A stretch of 51,710 nucleotides of DNA from Archaeoglobi archaeon JdFR-42 (GTDB taxonomy: Archaea; Halobacteriota; Archaeoglobi; Archaeoglobales; JdFR-42), in assembly GCA_002010305.1 (NCBI GenBank), contig MTND01000002.1, positions 1 to 51,710 of the forward strand, written 5' to 3'. Below are positions 43,405 through 51,542 of this stretch, one piece after another. Made by a program: the position numbers and the translations under genes. The notes under the pieces are model-generated. The model was not told the origin of the DNA and made no database searches. It was given only the letters and a program-made list of their open reading frames with translations. Each line of letters opens with the position of its first letter. The first letter of the stretch is position 1.

Positions 43405-43806
43405 CTACAAAGGGCTGATGGAAGGTTATTTAAAGATTTTTCTGTTTGATTGCTGGGTACCAGACTGGTTCGTGTATAATTGTTCTCATTAAGGTTGTAT
43501 GATTTTCTGTTATGTTTTTATATTATCAAGTTGATCTCCTAAAAACTTATTAAGATGAGTTTTACAGTATATGTAGATTTTAAGGCATCTAAATTAACAT
43601 AATTAGTAAAAATTTTTATTATTTGAAGATAAAGCATAGAAATTTTTTCATCGATTAAAACATCCTGAGGTTCTTAAATATAAATTCATGACATATATTC
43701 TCGATTTTGGCAAATACATCTTGGAAAGATTTATATATCTGGCTTAAAACATTTACCATTGGGATAAATATAATTTAGATACTTTGAAAATTGGGGTGAA
43801 ATAAAA
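43405..43806. promoter_or_regulatory. 402-base AT-rich divergent promoter region of the giant cytochrome
   Basis: No gene is seen. A strong TATA (TTTATATAT, 43730-43738, after GGAAAGA) and a second, weaker one (ATAAATATAA, about 43763-43772) precede ATG 43807; GGGGTGA (43793-43799) is a good ribosome binding site. The predicted leader is about 20-50 bases. Upstream AT-rich sequence is long and may hold regulator sites. Confidence 0.55.
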
Positions 43807-46800
43807 ATGTTTAATTTCCCGAAAAGGGGACCTATTTTAGTGTTATTGTTAGTTGTAGGTATCATTCTTATCTCTGTTTGTGGAACCGTCTCTGCAGAAC
43901 CAGTAATGAAACTGAACCTTTCTAGGCTTGTCATTCTTGACGATCCAAATAATGGGCAAGCTGGATCGGGTTTTGTGACGCCTCCTAGGAATTGGGGGAC
44001 TGACTACTGGAATGGAGAAGCAACAACAGTGAAAGGTTATGTGCTGATTGTCAATGAAAGTGGTGGAATTTCTGGAGTTCAAGTAACGTTCACTGTTAAA
44101 AAACCCGATGGGAGCACAGCGACTACGATAAATGCTGTTACAAACTCTTCAGGGATCGCATCGTTTAGTTATAATTTAAATGCTAAAAACTATTATGGTA
44201 ACTGGACAGTTGAAGCATCTGCTACTGTTAACGGCCAGAATCTTGTAGATTCCAGAACATTCATGTATAACTGGTGGGGTTGTGCCAATTGTCATGGTAA
44301 AGAAACTGTAACCAAACACGGAACTTATAGTGAAAAATCACCTTACACAATGGGGTATGACTTCCACAGAAATCCACTGAAAGGAGACCATAGAAATCCA
44401 ATGCAAAATGGATTCTGTACGGCCTGCCATCAGGGTTATGATAAGATCCCTTATGATCCAAATGCATATAACGATAAAAACTACATTAAAAATACCGCAA
44501 AGACACAATATAGTGCTGACATCCATAATGGAATAAAGAAGTGTCAGGACTGTCATGTTAATGCCAATGATGGAGCCAAGAGGGCTGAAATAGCGGGGTG
44601 TTATGATACAACCGGCTGTCATGCCCAGAAGAACACCAAACTCACTGAAATTCTTACGACAACAGGCTATAGCGTGGGAGGAAACTATAGAACAATCTAC
44701 TCTCTCGACACTTCAACTAGCCAGCCCAGTAAAGCTCACACACCGTCCCAAACAATTCCATGTCTTAACTGCCATGGACCAGGGCATGATATATGGAAAC
44801 CAGTCGTTTCAGGCACCTCAAACACTTACACCGAAGATTCCCAATGCCTAACTTGTCACGTAAACCAGGGTAAGCACTCTCCAGACAATCCGGTTTATTG
44901 TACCTCCTGTCACTCACAGGATGCCCACGTAATAGGAATTCTGGACAAGACTGCCGGAACACAGCCCACCTATACAACACTCGGTTCAGCTAACGCTGTG
45001 ACGAAGGACGATTGTACCTCATGTCATACTTCAGGGAGCATATCCAACTTTTTCAATGCCCTCACCACTTATGATTCTGCAGCCTATACTAACAACTACC
45101 AGCCTCAGACCGACAGCTTCGGTTACAGTGTAGCGATGCATAATGGAACTGTCAACTGTACAGTCTGTCATGACAACACTGACTTCCATGCAATAACTTT
45201 CCTTAACCATACAGCTCAATATACAACAAATAAATCCCAGGCAGTTGGATGTGAAGATTGTCACGTACAAGGAACAAATGACAGTGTTAAAACGTTCATA
45301 CAGGGTTTAGGGCTAAATCCACCTCAGGTTAATGCAAAGCATAACAATTCTGTACCCTGTGATGTCTGCCATTCTCCTAGCCCTCATGGAGGTGCGAGAT
45401 TCCTGGGTTCAGATCTCTCAACCTATACAACTAACAAGGCTCTGGCTGTTAAGTGTATGGACTGTCATGCGAATTCTGGAGCTTCAGGTAAACAGTACAC
45501 AACAAGAACAGGCACCTACACTATGTACCCACCATATATTGGTAGTTATGCCTTTCAGCATGGAAATGCTACCTGGGAGGGACAAAATTGGGGCAATTAC
45601 TGGACTAAGGCTGATGACAATGCTGCATGTTTATACTGCCATGGAAATGGAAATAATGTTGAGGAAATCCATAGCCAGAGTGCTTTAGGGAGGATTAGTT
45701 ACATTGCGGATGGGGCTACAGACCTTTCTGGGCAATGGTGTGCTAACTGTCACGTCTCTTCTGCCATTAACCCCAGTTATAACGGTTCAGCTTATTCTCC
45801 TGCAACTCCACCACTAAATGATGTAAATAACACTGGAATGAATAGTAACTTTGCCGGAAATAAATGGTTGGATCATTCATCCTTCGTCTCTTCAGATTAC
45901 ACCGATAGTTCATGTTATGGGTGTCATGCCAATACCACCGAGACGCCAAACAATAACCTGACACTTTTTGTACATAATGTTGAAGAAGGGGTTCCAGGAG
46001 GGCCCGATTGTGTCTCCTGCCACGATATTGGAGGTACAGCTCCGAGACATGTTGATGTAAGTACCATGAAACAGGGTATACATGCCACCCTTAATAGTGG
46101 GGCAACCAATAACACTACCCTAACGGATCCTGTGGATAAAGCATGCTGGGCATGTCATGGAGATGGAACGGAACCGGATCAGCACCCAGTAAACTATAAA
46201 TCACCTAAGCAATGCGAAGACTGTCATACTGGTACAACTCAATTTAATGCCCTTCTTGTAGCCGAACATTACTATTCCGGGCAGGATCTTGTGGTTAATG
46301 CAACCTGTCAGGATTGTCATAGCAAGAGTGAGATGCTTAACACTAACAGTGATCCAGATGCTGGTTCGACAAATGCAACCATAAGTCACTATGGAAAGCC
46401 AAGAAGTGACCTCGTTCTGAATATTAATGGGGATACCGTTACAGACTGCTATTACTGCCATCAGAATGCGACAACAGTTTTTGCTTCGGTGATGCAAAAC
46501 ACAAATCATACTTATATGTATAATCACAGTGACAGTTCCAATTCGCCAAGATGCTGGAGCTGTCACAGTGTTGGTAGGATTCATGACCAAAACCATGTCA
46601 AACCTCAGATCAGCAACAGTCTATGCCTTGGATGCCATCAAAGCGGAATAGGTAATATTGGGCCGATACCCACAGCCCATAACGGAACAATGAACTGTTA
46701 CTCCTGTCATATGGATAAAAATGATACCGCCTACAACAGTGTGACTGCACAGATCCACGGAATCAAGTTTATCGACTCTGATGGTACCTATACCAGATGG

Positions 46801-49242
46801 GATAAGACAAATGCTGCAAATTGTGTTGATTGTCATATAAATCAAAATACCACTTCAGCATTGACTACTTGGAATTCAGGATACGTCCCCACACAGATTC
46901 CTTCGCTAACTCACAGTGATGATCCTTTCGCTGGAAAGAAGTGGGGCAACTACTGGGATAACACTTCAGCTGTGACAGCATGCTATTATTGCCATCAGAA
47001 TGGAATTCATAAGAATAAGAACGGTCTCCTTGGTAACGTAACTTTGGTTAAAGGATCCAACAGTTATAATCAGTCTATAACAAATGGCACATGGTGTGCT
47101 AACTGCCATTACACTAATGCAAATGAGTATAATGGCACTGCTTTAAGTCCAGTTCCACCACGGATTGATGTTGATGAGGGAACAGCTACTGATGGTACAG
47201 CGTGGTTCAATCATACAGATGTTATTTCAGGCTCCTATACTGATGACATGTGTAAGAGCTGTCACGGTGGGTTAGCTCAATCTGCCACCTTGATAAGGGA
47301 TTTCGTGCATGCGGTAGGAGAAGGGTCTGGAAGCGGATGTATTGCCTGCCACGAGTCTTATTCTGGAAATCTAGGCTTTAATAATTCGAGCTTTGGTGCC
47401 CATGCCAATGTGAACACGACTGGTGGACTTGGTAACCTAACAGACAACGATTGTAAGACCTGCCATTATGACACCAGTAACATGTTTAATTCGGGATGGA
47501 CTGTAAGCACTTATGGATGTGAGAACTGCCATCAGGGCTCATGGCCTTCATCAGTGGATTCAACACCTCCGAGTATAGGCACAACATTCCTGCATGGGAG
47601 TAATGATTGCTATTCTTGTCATCTTGCCGATAAACAACAGCCATATACTCAAGGAGGTTATCATGTTAACTTCTCCACTCCATTCGGGGCGGTTAAAGAG
47701 CCAGGATGGCAAGGGTGGACTGCTGGAGTCTCGACACAATGTTTTGACTGTCACTTTACACACAGTAAAGCAGATGAACCGTTTAATGCACCGGGAATAA
47801 GCAGATATATGGCCACGAAATATTCTGGCTGTGGTGGAAGTAACTGTCACGGATCTGGAACGATTCATAATACAGATGCACCATTGTATTATACACCTCC
47901 TACGGTTTCTGTAACTCTTAACAGAACAGCAGTAATGGCGGGAGATGCGATAGGGGTGTATGCAGTCGGAAATGGTAATGCTGGGCAGATCTATAATGCT
48001 TCGTATCAGATAATAGATGTCAATGGAAATATTGTTCTCTCTAATCCTCTTTCTCCAGATGACGGAGAGTTTGGTGGAGTGGCAAGTGGACTCCCGGGGC
48101 CTGGAATGGAAAACTTCACCTTTACCCTGAATACCTCGGTTTTAACTCCTGGCGACTATACGCTTAAAGTCATTGTCGAGAAAGACACAGGAGTGTCTGG
48201 ATATGACACAGCTACTTTCAGAGTTGGATCAGAGGGGAGTATCACAGCAAATCTCGATATGGAGGCTTGGAGTGCAGGAAACACAACTTTGGTTAACTGG
48301 GCTCTGTATGGATCTGCGACACTTGAACAGAGTACCAATGCATATACTGGAAATTATTCTGCTAAACTCATTGTGACAGACGGGACGACATCGTACTTGA
48401 AGAGTATGAATATTTCAGTAGAGTCGTCTAAAGAGTATAGGGTAATGGTATGGATAAATGGTAGTGTGACCTACTCTGCTTTAAGTGTTGAGCAATACAA
48501 CAGTTCAACGAGCACAAAACTTCAAGAAACTCATAAAATCGTGCTTACCGGTAACACATCAGGTTGGGTGAGCATTGGAACAGATCTCACCACTTTTGCT
48601 AATGCTGATAATATTACTGTGAAGTTATGGGTTATTGGAAATGGCACAGTCTATTTCGATGCGGTTAGTGTAGTTCCAAAACCGTATGGGAAGAGCGACG
48701 TGGTAAATGGAGGATTCGAAGACGACTGGACATGGTCTACCGGAACCAAATACTTCATCAGAGAAGAACGCCTTCATACTCTTTATGAAATGGTGAAAGG
48801 ATGGGAACCCAAGGACATGACGGCAAGTGAGATGGAGTTAAATACCACTAAAGCTGTTGGAACAAGGTCTGCGGGAATCAACGGATCAGGATACTGGAGT
48901 TCTCCGTATAAAGACCCAACGTATCATAAACAGGCTGCAAGTTATGCAAAGAAATTTGGACTTGATTATTCAGAAGGAACCAATGTCACAATTGAATTCA
49001 AAGTATACTCGGATAGAATGAATGACTTTGCAGGTCTTGGCCTGGTATTCTGGGACACATCCACCTCAGGGCCTTCAGAAGCAACTTATAAGGTGGGAAT
49101 AATCGATACTACGACTGACTGGGCTACAGCGGTAGTGTCAGTTCCAATGCCAATAGGGAAGAACTTCCTCCAGCTCAAATTGTTGAGCCAGACAGACAAT
49201 CATGTGCTGTTCGATGAAGTTAAGGCGTACGAGAGCATTTAA
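43807..49242 (+). CDS. Giant multiheme c-type cytochrome with Ig-like and jelly-roll-like domains
   Basis: This 1811-residue extracellular protein has a signal peptide (residues 1-31, ending VSA-EP). A Big/invasin-like Ig domain follows at about 55-145. A long heme region from residue 159 to 1342 holds 31 CxxCH motifs by my count, plus CX5CH at 265-272 and CX4CH near 1342. Two or more beta-sandwich, carbohydrate-binding-like domains follow (about 1365-1480, 1480-1620, 1630-1811), with the VNGGFEDDW pattern of such modules. Many histidines can serve as distal ligands, and many N-x-S/T sites suggest glycosylation. There is no C-terminal membrane segment or recognisable S-layer domain, so it is probably held at the surface by its glycan-binding-like domains or is free. 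The likely role is long-range extracellular electron transfer. Its heme count is in the range of the large cytochromes of methane- and alkane-oxidising archaea. Confidence 0.92.
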   Translation: MFNFPKRGPILVLLLVVGIILISVCGTVSAEPVMKLNLSRLVILDDPNNGQAGSGFVTPPRNWGTDYWNGEATTVKGYVLIVNESGGISGVQVTFTVKKPDGSTATTINAVTNSSGIASFSYNLNAKNYYGNWTVEASATVNGQNLVDSRTFMYNWWGCANCHGKETVTKHGTYSEKSPYTMGYDFHRNPLKGDHRNPMQNGFCTACHQGYDKIPYDPNAYNDKNYIKNTAKTQYSADIHNGIKKCQDCHVNANDGAKRAEIAGCYDTTGCHAQKNTKLTEILTTTGYSVGGNYRTIYSLDTSTSQPSKAHTPSQTIPCLNCHGPGHDIWKPVVSGTSNTYTEDSQCLTCHVNQGKHSPDNPVYCTSCHSQDAHVIGILDKTAGTQPTYTTLGSANAVTKDDCTSCHTSGSISNFFNALTTYDSAAYTNNYQPQTDSFGYSVAMHNGTVNCTVCHDNTDFHAITFLNHTAQYTTNKSQAVGCEDCHVQGTNDSVKTFIQGLGLNPPQVNAKHNNSVPCDVCHSPSPHGGARFLGSDLSTYTTNKALAVKCMDCHANSGASGKQYTTRTGTYTMYPPYIGSYAFQHGNATWEGQNWGNYWTKADDNAACLYCHGNGNNVEEIHSQSALGRISYIADGATDLSGQWCANCHVSSAINPSYNGSAYSPATPPLNDVNNTGMNSNFAGNKWLDHSSFVSSDYTDSSCYGCHANTTETPNNNLTLFVHNVEEGVPGGPDCVSCHDIGGTAPRHVDVSTMKQGIHATLNSGATNNTTLTDPVDKACWACHGDGTEPDQHPVNYKSPKQCEDCHTGTTQFNALLVAEHYYSGQDLVVNATCQDCHSKSEMLNTNSDPDAGSTNATISHYGKPRSDLVLNINGDTVTDCYYCHQNATTVFASVMQNTNHTYMYNHSDSSNSPRCWSCHSVGRIHDQNHVKPQISNSLCLGCHQSGIGNIGPIPTAHNGTMNCYSCHMDKNDTAYNSVTAQIHGIKFIDSDGTYTRWDKTNAANCVDCHINQNTTSALTTWNSGYVPTQIPSLTHSDDPFAGKKWGNYWDNTSAVTACYYCHQNGIHKNKNGLLGNVTLVKGSNSYNQSITNGTWCANCHYTNANEYNGTALSPVPPRIDVDEGTATDGTAWFNHTDVISGSYTDDMCKSCHGGLAQSATLIRDFVHAVGEGSGSGCIACHESYSGNLGFNNSSFGAHANVNTTGGLGNLTDNDCKTCHYDTSNMFNSGWTVSTYGCENCHQGSWPSSVDSTPPSIGTTFLHGSNDCYSCHLADKQQPYTQGGYHVNFSTPFGAVKEPGWQGWTAGVSTQCFDCHFTHSKADEPFNAPGISRYMATKYSGCGGSNCHGSGTIHNTDAPLYYTPPTVSVTLNRTAVMAGDAIGVYAVGNGNAGQIYNASYQIIDVNGNIVLSNPLSPDDGEFGGVASGLPGPGMENFTFTLNTSVLTPGDYTLKVIVEKDTGVSGYDTATFRVGSEGSITANLDMEAWSAGNTTLVNWALYGSATLEQSTNAYTGNYSAKLIVTDGTTSYLKSMNISVESSKEYRVMVWINGSVTYSALSVEQYNSSTSTKLQETHKIVLTGNTSGWVSIGTDLTTFANADNITVKLWVIGNGTVYFDAVSVVPKPYGKSDVVNGGFEDDWTWSTGTKYFIREERLHTLYEMVKGWEPKDMTASEMELNTTKAVGTRSAGINGSGYWSSPYKDPTYHKQAASYAKKFGLDYSEGTNVTIEFKVYSDRMNDFAGLGLVFWDTSTSGPSEATYKVGIIDTTTDWATAVVSVPMPIGKNFLQLKLLSQTDNHVLFDEVKAYESI
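45571..46024 (+). repeat. First copy of a four-heme module in the giant cytochrome
   Basis: Residues 589-739 contain four CxxCH motifs in the order WGNYW-CLYCH, WCANCH, CYGCH, CVSCH. The same order and flanking patterns (WGNYW, WCANCH, a proline-rich stretch, WxxH, SYTD/SDYTD, FVHxVxEG) recur about 450 residues later. It is an internal duplication at the protein level. Confidence 0.8.
46928..47354 (+). repeat. Second copy of the four-heme module in the giant cytochrome
   Basis: Residues 1041-1182 repeat the module: KKWGNYW-CYYCH, WCANCH, CKSCH, CIACH, with matching flanking patterns (FNHTDVISGSYTDDM, FVHAVGEG). The copies differ in spacing and in most non-motif positions, so the duplication is old. 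Confidence 0.8.
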
Positions 49243-49662
49243 TAATTCAGCCAATTCTTTATATTTTCTCCTTTCTTTTTTGCATATAAAGTTGGAACTT
49301 CTCTTCAAACCATTGGAGTAGGTTATTGAATCTTTTAGGCAGGCTAAGAAATGAGTAGGATGTGTATTGAAATTCCAATACGAATTTATTCAATCTGATT
49401 TTAGCATTTTGAATGAAACTTATAATTATGCATTCAATGCTTACCTCTAAGGATAATGCTCGATAATTTAATCTATTTATTTCTAGTTTTTACATAGTCG
49501 TTAACCAGACTTTTTATTAATTTACATTTTATGGAAACAATTTTTTCAAAAGGTTTTAAAAAGAAAAATTGTTATAAATCTCTTTTTGTGAATTGATTTT
49601 CCGAAAGTTTTTTAAATAGTTCGAATCTGATAGATTAATGGAAATAATTTTGGAGGGATGAA
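49243..49662. other. 420-base spacer between giant and first tetraheme cytochromes
   Basis: T-rich tracts at 49258-49280 after the stop codon probably terminate the giant cytochrome transcript. No convincing gene lies in the rest. A TATA-like TTTTTTAAATAG (49607-49618) and GGAGGG (49652-49657) belong to the next gene, giving it its own promoter. Confidence 0.5.
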
Positions 49663-50382
49663 ATGAGAAATGCAGGAAGACTGGCCTTGTTAATTGTGGT
49701 GGTACTGGCTCTAGGCTTTTTAGTTTTGCCAAGCACAGTATCACTCTTCGCAGGACAGCATGACTGGTATGACATCGATACAGCGGGAAACCAGATTCCA
49801 TGCCAGAAATGCCATGCTGACATCTATGTTGAGCTGAACGGCAGTCCATATCACAAAGGATGGGGTACGTCTAATACGACTGCTGATGAGGGCGACTGTG
49901 TGGCATGTCATCAGGCAAATACCAGTATAACATATGCGAATGGTACCACTAACCAGCCCGGAACTGGAGCTCATGCCGCTGCAACGATAGCATGTATGTA
50001 CTGCCATGGGGATTCAACTACTGGAGCTCCGGTAGCAGGTGGTTTTGGTTTGAGTAATCTTGCAAACGATACTGGTACATATGCGGCCCATTTTGACTTT
50101 GTGAGTACAGCAAATTCCAGCAGTACTATCTTACTGGACGAAAACGAAGCCTGTATAGCCTGTCACACCCATGTTGCGGTTAAGATAAACTTCACTCACT
50201 ACAAGGCTCTGGAGTTCGATGTCACATGGAATACCACAAGCAGTGCTTATGAGACTAGCAACTATGCAATAAATACATCCACAGGTACTGTATACACCAT
50301 CTGGGGTAACGCTAACGGAGATGGAGGATTGCTCAATAACAGTACAACCACAACAACATGGGGAACCGGAACTTGGCCATAA
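49663..50382 (+). CDS. Tetraheme cytochrome c, ECN-like extracellular filament subunit (1)
   Basis: This is a 239-residue exported tetraheme cytochrome. A signal/membrane segment covers residues 6-28, followed by the conserved VSLFAGQHDWYDI. The four CxxCH motifs start at residues 47, 79, 111 and 164 (CQKCH, CVACH, CMYCH, CIACH), and further histidines (PYHKG, GAHAA, AAHFD, CHTHV) can serve as distal ligands. This layout, short signal segment, four hemes, sparse secondary structure and a Ser/Thr-rich tail, is that of the archaeal extracellular cytochrome nanowire subunits described from Archaeoglobus veneficus and Pyrobaculum. The tail has many N-x-S/T sites. Length and the conserved KCHADIYxELN and APVAGGFG stretches match the next cytochrome. 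The likely role is a polymerising electron conduit; polymerisation itself is inferred. Ribosome binding site GGAGGG supports ATG 49663. Confidence 0.85.
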   Translation: MRNAGRLALLIVVVLALGFLVLPSTVSLFAGQHDWYDIDTAGNQIPCQKCHADIYVELNGSPYHKGWGTSNTTADEGDCVACHQANTSITYANGTTNQPGTGAHAAATIACMYCHGDSTTGAPVAGGFGLSNLANDTGTYAAHFDFVSTANSSSTILLDENEACIACHTHVAVKINFTHYKALEFDVTWNTTSSAYETSNYAINTSTGTVYTIWGNANGDGGLLNNSTTTTTWGTGTWP

Positions 50383-50387
50383 TCTAA

Positions 50388-50410
50388 TTTTTTTTTATTT
50401 TATTTCATTT
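50388..50410 (+). terminator. T-rich terminator after the first tetraheme cytochrome
   Basis: A run of nine T (50388-50396) followed by ATTTTATTTC lies six bases after the stop codon. It is the strongest T-tract in the window and separates this gene from the next cytochrome, so the abundant subunit would be made from its own short message. Confidence 0.65.
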
Positions 50411-50592
50411 CTTTAATTTCTCTTTAATTTCTGATTTTTGGGAAGATAAGGTCTCTATAAGATGATCTGGTTGGTTTAACTGTCGTCCTTTTTCGTGGCA
50501 TATCATTTATGGGCATCTTATCTCTATAAATCTTCAGAATTTCAACATCGCACAGTATATTTTACACTTTGAGGAGACATATTTCAGTCTTT

Positions 50593-50620
50593 TTATGGGA
50601 TAAGGGCAGTAATCCCATAA
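50593..50620. promoter_or_regulatory. Perfect 9-base inverted repeat upstream of second tetraheme cytochrome
   Basis: TTATGGGAT (50593-50601) and ATCCCATAA (50612-50620) are perfect reverse complements around a ten-base spacer. It may be a hairpin in RNA or a binding site in DNA. Confidence 0.5.
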
Positions 50621-50737
50621 TGATCAGAGATTAAAGTTGGGAGACTACAGCCGAAGGACGTATAGAAAACTTTGACACCTCTCTACGTTCTGCAAACGTT
50701 AATAGTTCATCGATATTGCAAATTAGAAATTTACAAG

Positions 50738-50757
50738 TAGTCAACATACGTTGACAA
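50738..50757. promoter_or_regulatory. Palindromic operator 3 (TAGTCAAC/GTTGACAA)
   Basis: TAGTCAAC, ATAC, GTTGACAA has the same architecture as the two operators at the ABC transporter; its right arm is identical to operator 1 and the left arm differs at one base. It lies about 115 bases before the likely start of the second tetraheme cytochrome. A common dimeric regulator is inferred. Confidence 0.6.
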
Positions 50758-50870
50758 TATTGTAAATCATAGACTACAAATTGTTACCGTTAAGTGACAA
50801 TAATTTCAATTTGAGTAAAGAACTAGACAGAATACAGAAAATCTTAAAAAGAAACAATCCCAATGCTCTA

Positions 50871-51542
50871 ATGGGTAGAAGCATGACATTTGAAAAAGGC
50901 ATTTTAATAGTAATCATATTTTTCGCTTTGGGTCTATTTGTAATACCCCAGACTGTATCTCTTTTTGAAGGAGAGCATTTCTGGTATAGTATCGAAGGAG
51001 GGTATGGCAGTAAATGCCTCAAATGTCATGCTGATATTTATGAAGAGCTAAATCAAAGTGCTTATCATGATACTATAGATGGAGTGAGTGGTTTCTCCGG
51101 GAACGAGTGCTATTCCTGCCATAGAGCCAATCTAACCATCACATATGCTAACGGCTCTCTGGATCAACCTGGAAGAGAAGCTCACGCTGCTTCTAGTATT
51201 TCCTGTACTTACTGTCATTTTAATGCATCGAACCCTTTCAACGCTCCTGTTGCAGGCGGATTTGGTATGACAGGTCTTGCAAATGATACTGGAACTGAGG
51301 CAGCTCATAGAGGATTTGTATTGTCATCTGCTAATGGAAGTATATCAGGTTCTAGCCTTTTGTTAAATGCGAGTGAAGCATGTATTGCCTGCCACACTCC
51401 TGTGGAGATTACAATTAACTTTTCAGTTCCAACTCAGTTTGACATAACTGTCCGAAACTCGGTGTCTGGGTCGAATTCTCAGTGGAATGTCGAATCGATT
51501 GTTGCCACTAACCTCACAGTCTTCTTGGAGGAAAAGAAATGA
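50871..51542 (+). CDS. Tetraheme cytochrome c, ECN-like extracellular filament subunit (2)
   Basis: This is a 223-residue paralogue of the first tetraheme cytochrome. A membrane/signal segment near residues 9-31 is followed by VSLFEGEHFWYSI. The four CxxCH motifs start at 49, 80, 112 and 171 (CLKCH, CYSCH, CTYCH, CIACH), spacing nearly as in the first. Shared blocks are KCHADIYEELN, TITYANGSLDQPG, APVAGGFGMTGLANDTGT and EACIACHT. It lacks the Gly/Thr-rich tail of the first. The frame is open to TTG 50781, but ATG 50871 or 50883 fits the family; a TATA-like CTTAAAAAG 25 bases before 50871 suggests a leaderless start. The third cytochrome overlaps its stop, so the two are cotranslated and may form one complex. 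Confidence 0.82.
   Translation: MGRSMTFEKGILIVIIFFALGLFVIPQTVSLFEGEHFWYSIEGGYGSKCLKCHADIYEELNQSAYHDTIDGVSGFSGNECYSCHRANLTITYANGSLDQPGREAHAASSISCTYCHFNASNPFNAPVAGGFGMTGLANDTGTEAAHRGFVLSSANGSISGSSLLLNASEACIACHTPVEITINFSVPTQFDITVRNSVSGSNSQWNVESIVATNLTVFLEEKK

Larger units (their letters stand above)
50383..50870. other. 488-base regulatory spacer between the two tetraheme cytochromes
   Basis: No gene is supported here. It contains the T-tract terminator, a 9-base hairpin (50593-50620), the TTGTCAAC-type palindrome (50738-50757), an overlapping ACAATATTGT palindrome (50754-50763), and a TATA-like CTTAAAAAG (about 50843-50851). The many symmetric elements suggest tight regulation of the second cytochrome. 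Confidence 0.5.

Noticed and set aside
50781-50870. Upstream extension of the second tetraheme cytochrome from TTG
   Set aside because: It adds 30 non-family residues before the signal segment; the TATA-like element at 50843-50851 lies inside it.
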